Shown here: positions 51,643 through 59,952 of the stretch, piece by piece
Layout: every line of letters starts with the position of its first letter
Position numbering within the stretch: the stretch's first letter is position 1
Assembly: GCF_027625935.1 (NCBI RefSeq)
Contig: NZ_CP115300.1
Coordinates: 6,572,001-6,636,000, forward strand
Origin: Streptomyces camelliae
Lineage (GTDB): Bacteria > Actinomycetota > Actinomycetes > Streptomycetales > Streptomycetaceae
DNA length: 64,000 bases
Direction of reading: 5' to 3'
The notes under the pieces: generated by a model
What the model saw: only the letters and a program-made list of their open reading frames with translations
The model's database searches: none
What the model was told of the DNA's origin: nothing
Program-made: the position numbers and the translations under genes

Positions 51643-51682
51643 GACAGGCCCGGTCCGTACGGCAGTTCGGACCGGGCCTGTC
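51643..51682 (+). terminator. Strong terminator after the RND exporter
   Basis: GACAGGCCCGGTCCG (51643-51657) and CGGACCGGGCCTGTC (51668-51682) are perfect 15-bp complements around a 10-base loop, 15 bases beyond the stop. Confidence 0.85.
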
Positions 51683-51792
51683 CCGCACCCCCGCGAGATC
51701 AGTCAACTCCCCTTCTCCCCAGGTCACGTTGGCTAGTCTGCTGCCTCAGCGGGCGTGAGCCAGGGGCGATGCGGACGGGGGGACGACAGACC

Positions 51793-54700
51793 ATGGGCGA
51801 ACCGGTGGAGTACGGGCGCGAGCCGCGGGACCCGGCCGTACGCGCACCGTCCATGCAGACGATCGCGGGCCTGCTGCCGCCGAGCCGCCGCAAGCCCCTG
51901 GATCCGCGGGCCAGGTGCGACGCGGTGGGGACACGGCCCGATGACTGGGCGCTCGGCGTCTCGGAGTCCCTGGCGTGGCACGTGGTGGAGGAGACCGACC
52001 CGGGGGAGGCCGAACCGCTCAAGCAGCAGGCCCTGCGGCTCGTCGGCCACTTGCTGGAAGCGGACGACCAGGCACGGCTCGCGCTCGCCGGCGACCCGTG
52101 GCAGGACCCTGATCTCGGGCGGCGTATCGCCCGGAAGACCAACGAGGTGCTCGGGATCCTGAGCGGCGGCCTGCTCCTGAGGCCTGCCGAAGCCACCCTT
52201 CTCGCCCTGCTTCCCTTCCTCTACCAGGCCCATCGGTCCCGTACGGCCGCGGACCTGTCCCGCGTCGACCCGACGCGCCTGGACCGACTCGGCCGCGGGG
52301 ACCGGGAGCGGCTCGACGAGGAGGATGTGGCACGGCGGGAGAGCTACGACAGACATCTGCGCGACCAGGACCGCCTGGTCCGGCAGGCGGTCCGCAGCCG
52401 GGAACTGAACGGCCACGGCCGCGAGGACGGCACCCAGGAGATCGGCTGGTGGCTGTTCCACCAGTGGGCGAAACAGCAGCGGCAGGACCACGAGGACCAC
52501 ACGGCGCTCCTCGTCGAGGACTTGTCCACCGCCCTCGGCGCGGGACCGGACCGCGGCGAGCCATGGGTGGCGGGCCTGCCCGGACCGGAACCGCTCGCCC
52601 GCCTGCTGTCCTGTGTCGACGTGGCGCCCACCGAGCTGTGCGCCGTCGGTACCGCGGCGGGCGGTCTACGCCCCGGCGAGTTCCAGGTTCGTCTGGGGCC
52701 GTACCGGGACGCGCCGGTGCGGGAGCGTCTGGTGGGAGTGCTGTTCGCGATCGCCCATGCGATGGCAGTGGAGATCACCGCCTTGTCCCCGGAGATCGTC
52801 TGGCATGTGGGCATTCCGGAGGCACTCGTCCCCGCTGAGCTGATCGCCACACTGAAGAAGGTGTCGTGGCCCCGCGAAGGGGAGGCGTTCCGGCTGGAAG
52901 CCGCTGACTGCCGGCACCCCGCCGTCGCCGCCGCCCTGATCGACCACGCCCAGCGGCTGGAGTCCCTGCTGCGCACCCCGCGGCAGGCCGACGTGACGGC
53001 CCTGCGGGCGCTGCCCGTGTACGTCGACGCCGACCGGGTGCGCGCCGCCGACGCCGGCGCCAGCTCCGCGCTGAGCGGCAGGGCGATCCGTTTCCGGGTC
53101 GACGAGGAGAGCGTCCTGGAACTCCTGACGGACGAGACTCTGTACCACGACCGCGCCCTGGCCGTTCGGGAGCTGTACCAGAACGCCCTGGACGCCTGCC
53201 GCTGGCGCCGGGACCGGGAGCGCCCGGGTGTGACGTACGACGGCCTGATCCAATTCCGCCAGGGGAGCGAGAACGGCCGCGCCTTCCTGGAGTGCGAGGA
53301 CAACGGCGTCGGGATGGACGAGACCGTGCTGTCGGAGATCTTCTCCCGGGCCGGTATGCGCTTCACCCACATGTCCCGGTACCGGGAGCGGCACAGCGAC
53401 ACCATGCGCCCCAACAGCCGGTTCGGTGTCGGCGTGTTCAGCTACTTCATGATCGCCGACGAGATCGAGGTCACCACCTGCCACATGGACCCCGCCGACG
53501 CCCGCGGGCTGACGGAGCTGTCCGTGCTCATCACCGGCCCCGGACACTACTTCCGGGTCCGCCCCACCGGCCGGGTGCGGACAGCCCCGGGCACCACGGT
53601 CCGGCTGTACCTGCGCGAAGACCGGCCGGCGCCCTCCTGCGTCACGGAACTGCGCAGACTTCTGGGGATCGCCGAGTTCGAGACCATCGCCAAGCACGAC
53701 GGACGGGACGCGAGGTGGGAGCCCCGCGTGCCGAGGCCGAGGGAGTCGACCGGCTTCAGGGACGACGGCTTCGTGGCGCACGGCACCTTCGTCCCCTGGC
53801 CGGACGACACCGAACGAACCGACGGCCAGGTGATCTGGTGCCGGCACGGCGGAGGTGTCCTCGTGGACGGCATCTTCACCGAACCCCGCGTACGGCGCGG
53901 CATCCTGGCCGACCCGGGCGGCTCCCGCAGGCTGCGCGGCGCCGTGGTGAACCTCACCGGCGGGACCAGCCCCAGGCGCCTCTCCCTCGACCGCACGGAG
54001 ATCCTGGACGACGACGTCTGCGACCGGGTGGAGAAGCTCATCCGCAGCGCTCTCCCGGCACTGCTGGCGGCGGACCCGCCCCTGCTCGACGCCGACTGGC
54101 TGGCCGCGGTCGCGGGCGGCAGTCCGCGGCTCGCCGACATCGTGACCGAGGCGGCCACCGCGCAGGGGTATCGACTGCCGCTGCACACCACCGGTGACGC
54201 GCGCCGGGGGCACGCCTGCTTCTCGGCTGTCGCCAGGGCCGGGTTCTTCCCGCCGGACATCCACATGATCCACCGCGATGACTCGGGTATCCACGAAGCC
54301 CGCGTGTACGGGGGCGACACCCCGGCAGGGAGCGTTTTCGGCATCCCTGATGGCGCGACCTTGCTGTGGCGGTTGCTGGCCCACCAGCCCAACGCGGAGC
54401 TGGAGATGCTCCGCGAGCTCGCCCGGGAACTGGACGAGGGGGAGCTGGACGGTCGGCTGGCCGTGGGCCAGCAGGTGCTGCCCGCCCTGCCGTCCGACGT
54501 CCTCTTCCGCACCAGACCTCGGTCAACCAGCTGGAGGGACAGGTACTGGTCCGACAGAGAGGACCCGTTCGAGAAGCTCGCTTCCCCGGGCCACGCGCTG
54601 TTCCTCACCGCTGCCTGTGGGATGTCCTATGCGGACACGGTGTCGCGGATGCGGGAGCTGCGGTTGCCGCCCCTGCCCCCAGTGGATGGCGACTCTCCGG

Positions 54701-56025
54701 TCGACGATGTCGACTTCGCGCTCCTCAGCGCGGATCTGCGCGGGCTCGACAGGGAAGGCGCCCTGCGGTCGGCCTGGATCGACGTCGGCAGCCCGGTGCC
54801 GCCGGGGCATCTCATCAAGGCTCAGCTGATGTTGGACATCAGTGTCCGTGAAGCCGCCGAGCGGATGGGCAGGTTCGGCTTCACCATCAGGTCCGAACCC
54901 TCGCCGGAGACGCTGGCTCGGTTCCTGGCGGGCAGCACGGAGGACGAGCAGACGGAGGTGCTCAAGCTGCTCAGCCGTGATCTGGACTGCGCGGCTCCTT
55001 GGCTGGATCCAGCCGAGCCGGTCCGGGTCGGCCACCTCCTGCGCGCGGCCGCGGAGCTGCACCGGTCGGTGACCGAGGTGGTGGCGAGCCTGGGAACGTT
55101 CGGATTCAGCACGGAGCTCGACGACAGCCATGGGCAGCGGCAGGACGACGACCTCCTGGCACAGGTCCGGGAGTGGGGCTGGATCGTGGAGGAGGACACC
55201 GGGCCGAAGACGGACCGCCTTGTGGGACTCACGTACCGTGAACCGGTTCCGCCCGGCCTCCTCGCTGTCGCTTCGCTTGCGGGCTCTCGTTCGGGCGACG
55301 AGCCCGTCCTCCTCAGTGTCATCGCCGAGCGACTTCGGGAACTGGGCTTCACCCCGCCCGCGACGCTGCCGGAGCGCGCCGAACCTGGCGATGAGGAGAT
55401 TCTCTGGTCCGCCGCCGACGGCGGTCACTGGCTTCCGGCGGCCGGCTCGGTCCCCCTGCACCACGTGCTTCTGGTGGCTGCGGACGACGGGCCACCAGAG
55501 GACGCGCCGGCCCGGCTGCGCGATTACGGCCTCATCCTGCCCAGCCCGCTCCCCGGAACGGTCGACGGGGACGATGTGAGGCTGTTCGACCTGCGCCGGA
55601 AGCAGGAGGACGACTGGACGGAGGAGGAACGGTGGCTGAACACGGAAACGCCCGTACCGCTGCACCATCTGTTCCTGGCTGCGGAAGAGGCGGAGACGGA
55701 GCCGGAGGAGGTCGCACAACGCCTTCGTGCCTTCGGCTGCCGGCTCCCTGACGCAGGCGAACTGACCGTGGACGAACTCGACCACCGACTGTGCGTGGAC
55801 ACCTTCGAGGCGGCCCTCGGACCGGCGCCCCTGCCCCTGAACCTCCGCTACCCCGTCGCCGACTTCCTCACCATCGTCCGCCATGCCCCCACGATCGACG
55901 GCGCCCGCATGCCGATCCCCGAACTCGTCCGACGGCTGACCCGCCTGGGCGTCGACCTCCGGCGCGTGACCGACGCCATCGCGACCCACCTCGATCACGA
56001 CATCCCCGGCCTGGACGGGGAGTAG
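51793..56025 (+). CDS. Giant GHKL/Hsp90-like ATPase with C-terminal winged-helix-like repeats
   Basis: A protein of about 1410 residues with no signal peptide or membrane helix. Residues 1-430 are helical and unrecognised. The GHKL ATPase core has Glu460 and Asn464 (RELYQNALDACRWR, N-box), DNGVGM (503-508), RFGVGVFSYFMIAD (545-550 glycine lid) and GTTVRLYLRE; all ATP-binding motifs look intact and Hsp90/MutL-like. The C-terminal ~470 residues contain about six or seven diverged units of the form VPLHHLFLAAEE...EVAQRLRAFGCRLP. This agrees with the wHTH-Hsp90-associated proteins proposed for prokaryotic conflict systems. ATG 51769 is an alternative start; a TAGTCT -10-like box is at 51734-51739. 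It stands alone between two strong terminators. Confidence 0.75.
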   Translation: MGEPVEYGREPRDPAVRAPSMQTIAGLLPPSRRKPLDPRARCDAVGTRPDDWALGVSESLAWHVVEETDPGEAEPLKQQALRLVGHLLEADDQARLALAGDPWQDPDLGRRIARKTNEVLGILSGGLLLRPAEATLLALLPFLYQAHRSRTAADLSRVDPTRLDRLGRGDRERLDEEDVARRESYDRHLRDQDRLVRQAVRSRELNGHGREDGTQEIGWWLFHQWAKQQRQDHEDHTALLVEDLSTALGAGPDRGEPWVAGLPGPEPLARLLSCVDVAPTELCAVGTAAGGLRPGEFQVRLGPYRDAPVRERLVGVLFAIAHAMAVEITALSPEIVWHVGIPEALVPAELIATLKKVSWPREGEAFRLEAADCRHPAVAAALIDHAQRLESLLRTPRQADVTALRALPVYVDADRVRAADAGASSALSGRAIRFRVDEESVLELLTDETLYHDRALAVRELYQNALDACRWRRDRERPGVTYDGLIQFRQGSENGRAFLECEDNGVGMDETVLSEIFSRAGMRFTHMSRYRERHSDTMRPNSRFGVGVFSYFMIADEIEVTTCHMDPADARGLTELSVLITGPGHYFRVRPTGRVRTAPGTTVRLYLREDRPAPSCVTELRRLLGIAEFETIAKHDGRDARWEPRVPRPRESTGFRDDGFVAHGTFVPWPDDTERTDGQVIWCRHGGGVLVDGIFTEPRVRRGILADPGGSRRLRGAVVNLTGGTSPRRLSLDRTEILDDDVCDRVEKLIRSALPALLAADPPLLDADWLAAVAGGSPRLADIVTEAATAQGYRLPLHTTGDARRGHACFSAVARAGFFPPDIHMIHRDDSGIHEARVYGGDTPAGSVFGIPDGATLLWRLLAHQPNAELEMLRELARELDEGELDGRLAVGQQVLPALPSDVLFRTRPRSTSWRDRYWSDREDPFEKLASPGHALFLTAACGMSYADTVSRMRELRLPPLPPVDGDSPVDDVDFALLSADLRGLDREGALRSAWIDVGSPVPPGHLIKAQLMLDISVREAAERMGRFGFTIRSEPSPETLARFLAGSTEDEQTEVLKLLSRDLDCAAPWLDPAEPVRVGHLLRAAAELHRSVTEVVASLGTFGFSTELDDSHGQRQDDDLLAQVREWGWIVEEDTGPKTDRLVGLTYREPVPPGLLAVASLAGSRSGDEPVLLSVIAERLRELGFTPPATLPERAEPGDEEILWSAADGGHWLPAAGSVPLHHVLLVAADDGPPEDAPARLRDYGLILPSPLPGTVDGDDVRLFDLRRKQEDDWTEEERWLNTETPVPLHHLFLAAEEAETEPEEVAQRLRAFGCRLPDAGELTVDELDHRLCVDTFEAALGPAPLPLNLRYPVADFLTIVRHAPTIDGARMPIPELVRRLTRLGVDLRRVTDAIATHLDHDIPGLDGE

Positions 56026-56037
56026 CCCCACGACGAA

Positions 56038-56064
56038 GGGCACCCCCTGACCCAGGGGGTGCCC
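56038..56064. terminator. Bidirectional terminator between the ATPase gene and nadA
   Basis: GGGCACCCCCTG-acc-CAGGGGGTGCCC is a perfect 12-bp stem with a 3-base loop, between the convergent stops at 56025 and 56099. Confidence 0.9.
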
Positions 56065-56098
56065 CTCACCGCGATCACCGCGTATGCCGGCGCGAGCC

Positions 56099-57283
56099 CT
56101 ACGGCAGTGCCAGCATCCGCTCCAGCGCCAGCTTGGCGAACGCCTCCGTCTCCTTGTCGACCTCGATCCGGTTGACCAGGGTGCCCTCGGCCAGGGACTC
56201 CAGGGTCCAGACCAGGTGGGGCAGGTCGATGCGGTTCATGGTCGAGCAGAAGCAGACCGTCTTGTCGAGGAAGACGATCTCCTTGCCCTCGGGAGCGAAA
56301 CGGTTCGCCAGGCGGCGGACCAGGTTCAGCTCGGTGCCGATGGCCCACTTGGAACCGGCCGGAGCCGCCTCCAGGGCCTTGATGATGTACTCCGTCGAGC
56401 CGACGTAGTCCGCCGCGGCCACGACCTCGTGCTTGCACTCCGGGTGGACCAGGACGTTCACCCCGGGGATGCGGGCGCGGACGTCGTCGACCGAGTCCAG
56501 GCTGAAGCGGCCGTGGACCGAGCAGTGGCCGCGCCACAGGATCATCTTCGCGGCCCGCAGCTCGTCCGCCGTCAGACCGCCGTTCGGCTTGTGCGGGTTG
56601 TAGACCACGCAGTCGTCCAGGGACATCCCCATGTCCCGGACGGCGGTGTTGCGGCCGAGGTGCTGGTCCGGCAGGAAGAGCACCTTCTCGCCCTGCTCGA
56701 AGGCCCAGTCGAGCGCGCGCTTGGCGTTGGACGAGGTGCAGATCGTGCCGCCGTGCTTGCCGGTGAACGCCTTGATGTCGGCCGAGGAGTTCATGTACGA
56801 GACCGGCACGACCTGCTCGGCCACGCCCGCCTCGGTCAGCACGTCCCAGCACTCCGCGACCTGCTCGGCCGTCGCCATGTCGGCCATGGAGCAGCCGGCG
56901 GCGAGGTCGGGCAGGACGACCTTCTGGGCGTCGGAGGTGAGGATGTCGGCCGACTCGGCCATGAAGTGCACACCGCAGAAGACGATGTACTCGGCCTCCG
57001 GGCGCGCGGCCGCGTCCCGGGCCAGCTTGAAGGAGTCGCCCGTGACATCGGCGAACTGGATGACCTCGTCGCGCTGGTAGTGGTGGCCGAGCACGAAGAC
57101 CTTGTCGCCGAGCTTCTCCTTGGCCGCGCGGGCGCGCATCACCAGGTCGGGGTCGGACGGCGAAGGCAGGTCACCGGGACACTCGACGCCCCGCTCGCTC
57201 TTCGGGTCGGCCTCACGGCCGAGCAGCAGCAGGGCGAGCGGAGTCGGCTGCACGTCGAGCTCCGGGGTCTGGGCGGTGGTCAC
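56099..57283 (-). CDS. nadA: Quinolinate synthase
   Basis: A 394-residue [4Fe-4S] enzyme that condenses iminoaspartate with dihydroxyacetone phosphate to quinolinate in NAD synthesis. Family stretches are VFVLGHHYQRDEVIQFADVT, YIVFCGVHFMAESADILT (first cluster Cys), VNVLVHPECKHEVVAAADYV (second Cys) and FLDKTVCFCSTMNRIDLPHL (third Cys region). GTG 57283 (VTTAQTPELDVQPTPLALLL) has AAAGG about 9 bases upstream and fits the family start better than GTG 57292. No nadB or nadC follows in this window. Confidence 0.95.
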   Translation of the reverse strand: MTTAQTPELDVQPTPLALLLLGREADPKSERGVECPGDLPSPSDPDLVMRARAAKEKLGDKVFVLGHHYQRDEVIQFADVTGDSFKLARDAAARPEAEYIVFCGVHFMAESADILTSDAQKVVLPDLAAGCSMADMATAEQVAECWDVLTEAGVAEQVVPVSYMNSSADIKAFTGKHGGTICTSSNAKRALDWAFEQGEKVLFLPDQHLGRNTAVRDMGMSLDDCVVYNPHKPNGGLTADELRAAKMILWRGHCSVHGRFSLDSVDDVRARIPGVNVLVHPECKHEVVAAADYVGSTEYIIKALEAAPAGSKWAIGTELNLVRRLANRFAPEGKEIVFLDKTVCFCSTMNRIDLPHLVWTLESLAEGTLVNRIEVDKETEAFAKLALERMLALP

Positions 57284-57339
57284 GACACGCACCCTTTCTA
57301 CTTTTCGTCTAACTGACGCTATCTATCATATCTGCTTCA

Positions 57340-57352
57340 CGTCACTTTGACG
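57340..57352. promoter_or_regulatory. Inverted repeat in the nadA-erpA intergenic region
   Basis: CGTCA-ctt-TGACG lies 57 bases upstream of the nadA start in an AT-richer stretch (57300-57375) that also carries ACTGACG and ACGTCGATGTGACA. TATGAT and TAGATA hexamers on the minus strand could be a nadA -10. A regulator site is possible; none is identified. The rest of 57284-57524 shows no gene. Confidence 0.4.
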
Positions 57353-57524
57353 ATGGCCATAACGTCGATGTGACATGAATCCCCCTGAGGCGTTTTCCGC
57401 TCCGGAGACCATGTGCGAGCATGAAGAAGGAGCCGAAAGACAGGCGCCGGCCCGGAATGAATCCGCGGCCTTGCCGGTTGCACTCGTCGGCAAGCAGTCT
57501 CCGTACAACCCGGGAGAGATGTAG

Positions 57525-57881
57525 ATGTCCGTATCGGACGAGACCAAAACCGTCACCGACGGCATCATCCTGACCGACGCCGCCGCGGCCAAGGTCAAGG
57601 CCCTGCTCGACCAGGAAGGCCGCGACGACCTCGCGCTGCGCGTCGCCGTCCAGCCCGGCGGCTGCTCCGGCCTGCGTTACCAGCTCTTCTTCGACGAGCG
57701 CTCGCTCGACGGCGACGTGGAGAAGGACTTCGGCGGGGTCAAGGTCGTCACGGACCGCATGAGCGCTCCGTACCTGGGCGGCGCCACCGTCGACTTCGTG
57801 GACACCATCGAGAAGCAGGGCTTCACGATCGACAACCCGAACGCGACCGGCTCCTGCGCCTGCGGCGACTCCTTCAGCTGA
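57525..57881 (+). CDS. erpA: Iron-sulfur cluster insertion protein (A-type carrier)
   Basis: A 118-residue HesB/IscA/ErpA-type protein. The three cluster cysteines are Cys47 (GGCSGLRYQLFF), Cys111 and Cys113 (GSCACGDSFS). It passes [4Fe-4S] clusters to apo-enzymes; LipA and NadA in this same window are obvious clients. GGGAGA lies before ATG 57525. Mycobacteria also keep it close to the PfkB kinase and ctaC genes. Confidence 0.95.
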   Translation: MSVSDETKTVTDGIILTDAAAAKVKALLDQEGRDDLALRVAVQPGGCSGLRYQLFFDERSLDGDVEKDFGGVKVVTDRMSAPYLGGATVDFVDTIEKQGFTIDNPNATGSCACGDSFS

Positions 57882-57913
57882 GCCGACGGCCCTGACATAA
57901 AAGCCTGACGCAC

Positions 57914-57948
57914 AAGGCGGCGGCCTCCCCCACGGGGGCCGCCGCCTT
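57914..57948 (+). terminator. Terminator after erpA
   Basis: AAGGCGGCGGCC (57914-57925) and GGCCGCCGCCTT (57937-57948) are perfect complements with an 11-base loop, 32 bases beyond the erpA stop. Confidence 0.85.
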
Positions 57949-57987
57949 CGTCGTGTCTCGCCGCGGTCTTCGTCGTGTCTCGCCGCG

Positions 57988-59511
57988 TCAGCGTGTCAGC
58001 GCCGATGCGCCCGGATGCAGCGCCCCGGGCTTCCCCTGGGGGATCTTTTCCCCGTCCGCGCCGACCACTGTCCGCCCATCCAGCGGTGCGTTCAGCTGAA
58101 CGGCCCTCACATACTCCTTGGCGATCATCACGCAGACCTTGTCCGGCCAGGGCCGCGCGGTGACGGTGACGGTCACCTTGTCGCCGCTCTCCTGCGCCGC
58201 CGCCGAGTAGTCGGCACACACCCCGCCGTAGAAGCTCACGGTCAGCTCCCGCCCGTCGGCCGTATAGCCCTCGACCTTCACGCTGTGCGGCTTCGGCGCC
58301 GAGGTCGGCCCGCCGGAAGGAGCCGTCGCCGAGCCCAGGTAGGCGGGATCGACCGCCGGATACGTCACCGTGTACGCGCCGCCCGCCGCGTCCCTGCGCA
58401 CCGAGAACAGCCAGGACGGCACCAGCGTCTGCCGCCCGGCGACGGAGTGCGCGGCCAGCCCGAACACCGCCTTGCCGACGGTGACCGCGTCCGCGCCGGC
58501 GTCCGCCCCCGTCCCGGGTCCGGGCGTGGACGCGCCGCAGGGCTGCTCGAACCGGTCCTTCACCGGCACCGGACGCGTGCAGCCGCCGATCCCCATCCGG
58601 TGGTCGCTCTTCGGCGCCGCGTTCATCAGCTTCAACGTCTTCGCCGCGCTCAGGACGGGGTACGTGGCCCCCTTCACCGGCGTCCCCAGCAGCCCGTGCC
58701 CGCCGACCACCTCACCCTGCCCGCTGACCGTCAGTCCGGTGGTCCAGCCGTACGTCGGCAGCCCGCCGACCACCGGCTCGGCGTTGACCACCCGCTGGAC
58801 GCCCATGATCTGGCTCGCGTCGATCTTCGCGTCGTCCAGCCCGGCCGCCTTCAGCACCGGAGCCGCGGCCGCGGTCGCCGTGGAGACGCTCACCGGGCTG
58901 CCCGTCGGGCCCATCGGGTCGTGCGCGCACAGCACGCCCTTCTTGCAGTTGTCGGTGCCCGGCGCGTACCGGCTGAAGGTCCAGCTGCCCGGGGCGTCCC
59001 GGTTCACCGTGAGGCTCGGGCCGGTGCCGTCCTTGCCGCCGACCCGCCAGATCCGGCCCTCGGCCACCGGCGTCCCGTCGACACCGAGCGCGCGGGCGAG
59101 GCGGGCCACCGCGTCCTTGCCGACCTCGCCCTGCGGCACGTACACCGGGGCGGAGCCGGGGCCGGCCGGCAGGTCGCCGTGGGCGACGTACGTCGCGCCG
59201 TAGGGGGCGGAGGCGACACCGTCCAGGGCGAGTGGCGGGGGAGTGCCGTTCCTGCCGCTCGCGCCGGCTCCCTCCGTACGGCCGCCCGTGCCGGCGCTCG
59301 CCGCGAGAAAGGCGCCACCACCGCCGACCAGCAGCACGGCGGCGGCCACGGAGACGACGGCGAACCGGGACCGACGCCACCCGCCCCGCTCACCGTCGGC
59401 ACCCCGCTCACCGTCGGCACCCTGCGCATCACGGTCAGCATCCTGCGCACTGTCCGCACCGTCCGCCGCTGCGGTCGCCGGCTCGCGGTCCTCGGGTCGT
59501 TCGGTGTTCAC
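57988..59511 (-). CDS. Conserved membrane-anchored protein, unknown function
   Basis: A 507-residue protein. The first ~50 residues are acidic with a small repeat (ADRDAQGADGERGADGERGG); one membrane helix follows at about 52-75 (FAVVSVAAAVLLVGGGGAFL). The remaining ~430 residues lie outside and contain Cys pairs (DNCKKGVLCAHD, GGCTRPV...QPCG, GVCADYS, DKVCVMI). The frame is open up to 60918, but GTG 59511 with GAGGAGC is the clear start. Mycobacterium has a membrane protein at the same place (between erpA and the PfkB kinase). I do not recognise a domain. Confidence 0.75.
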   Translation of the reverse strand: MNTERPEDREPATAAADGADSAQDADRDAQGADGERGADGERGGWRRSRFAVVSVAAAVLLVGGGGAFLAASAGTGGRTEGAGASGRNGTPPPLALDGVASAPYGATYVAHGDLPAGPGSAPVYVPQGEVGKDAVARLARALGVDGTPVAEGRIWRVGGKDGTGPSLTVNRDAPGSWTFSRYAPGTDNCKKGVLCAHDPMGPTGSPVSVSTATAAAAPVLKAAGLDDAKIDASQIMGVQRVVNAEPVVGGLPTYGWTTGLTVSGQGEVVGGHGLLGTPVKGATYPVLSAAKTLKLMNAAPKSDHRMGIGGCTRPVPVKDRFEQPCGASTPGPGTGADAGADAVTVGKAVFGLAAHSVAGRQTLVPSWLFSVRRDAAGGAYTVTYPAVDPAYLGSATAPSGGPTSAPKPHSVKVEGYTADGRELTVSFYGGVCADYSAAAQESGDKVTVTVTARPWPDKVCVMIAKEYVRAVQLNAPLDGRTVVGADGEKIPQGKPGALHPGASALTR

Positions 59512-59612
59512 CGCATCGCTCCTCGCTGGTCGTATCCCGCCTCCCCCGCGTGGGGGACGGCGATGGGACGCGGGAGGGGAGCGCGCGGTTCCCGGGGCAT
59601 GCGCCCCGCGTG

Positions 59613-59822
59613 TCAGTCGCCGTAGTCGGACATCGCGTCCAGCAGCCGCGCGGAGCGCACCGGCACGGTCACGCCGTGGATCAGGGACGGCGGCACCGGC
59701 CGTGACTCGGCGTGCGCCGGAGCCGCCCAGTGCGGTGCCATCCGGGCGCAGTCGACGCGCAGCGCGGCGAGGTCGCCCTCCGGGTCGGCCGGGGCGGGGG
59801 AGTGGACCTTGAGGTTCGTCAT
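59613..59822 (-). CDS. Small hypothetical protein
   Basis: A 69-residue soluble protein (MTNLKVHSPAPADPEGDLAA ... SARLLDAMSDYGD). ATG 59822 has no ribosome site but a TACGGT hexamer (59829-59834, minus strand) ends 6 bases before it, so it may be leaderless. It precedes the membrane-anchored protein gene by 101 bases on the same strand. No family recognised. Confidence 0.6.
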   Translation of the reverse strand: MTNLKVHSPAPADPEGDLAALRVDCARMAPHWAAPAHAESRPVPPSLIHGVTVPVRSARLLDAMSDYGD

Positions 59823-59952
59823 GACGGCACCGTAAGCATGGTCGAGTGCGCGAAGAAAGATCTACTATCGGGTAGTTTTGCCACCTACAGCGCCGGCATC
59901 CGAACCGGTAGCGTGAACTGTCAATCCAGCCTCCCGCAGGAGTTTCCCCGTC

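Noticed and set aside
48506..51727. 1073-codon open frame opposite the RND exporter
   Set aside because: Antisense shadow; the + strand protein has all RND features.
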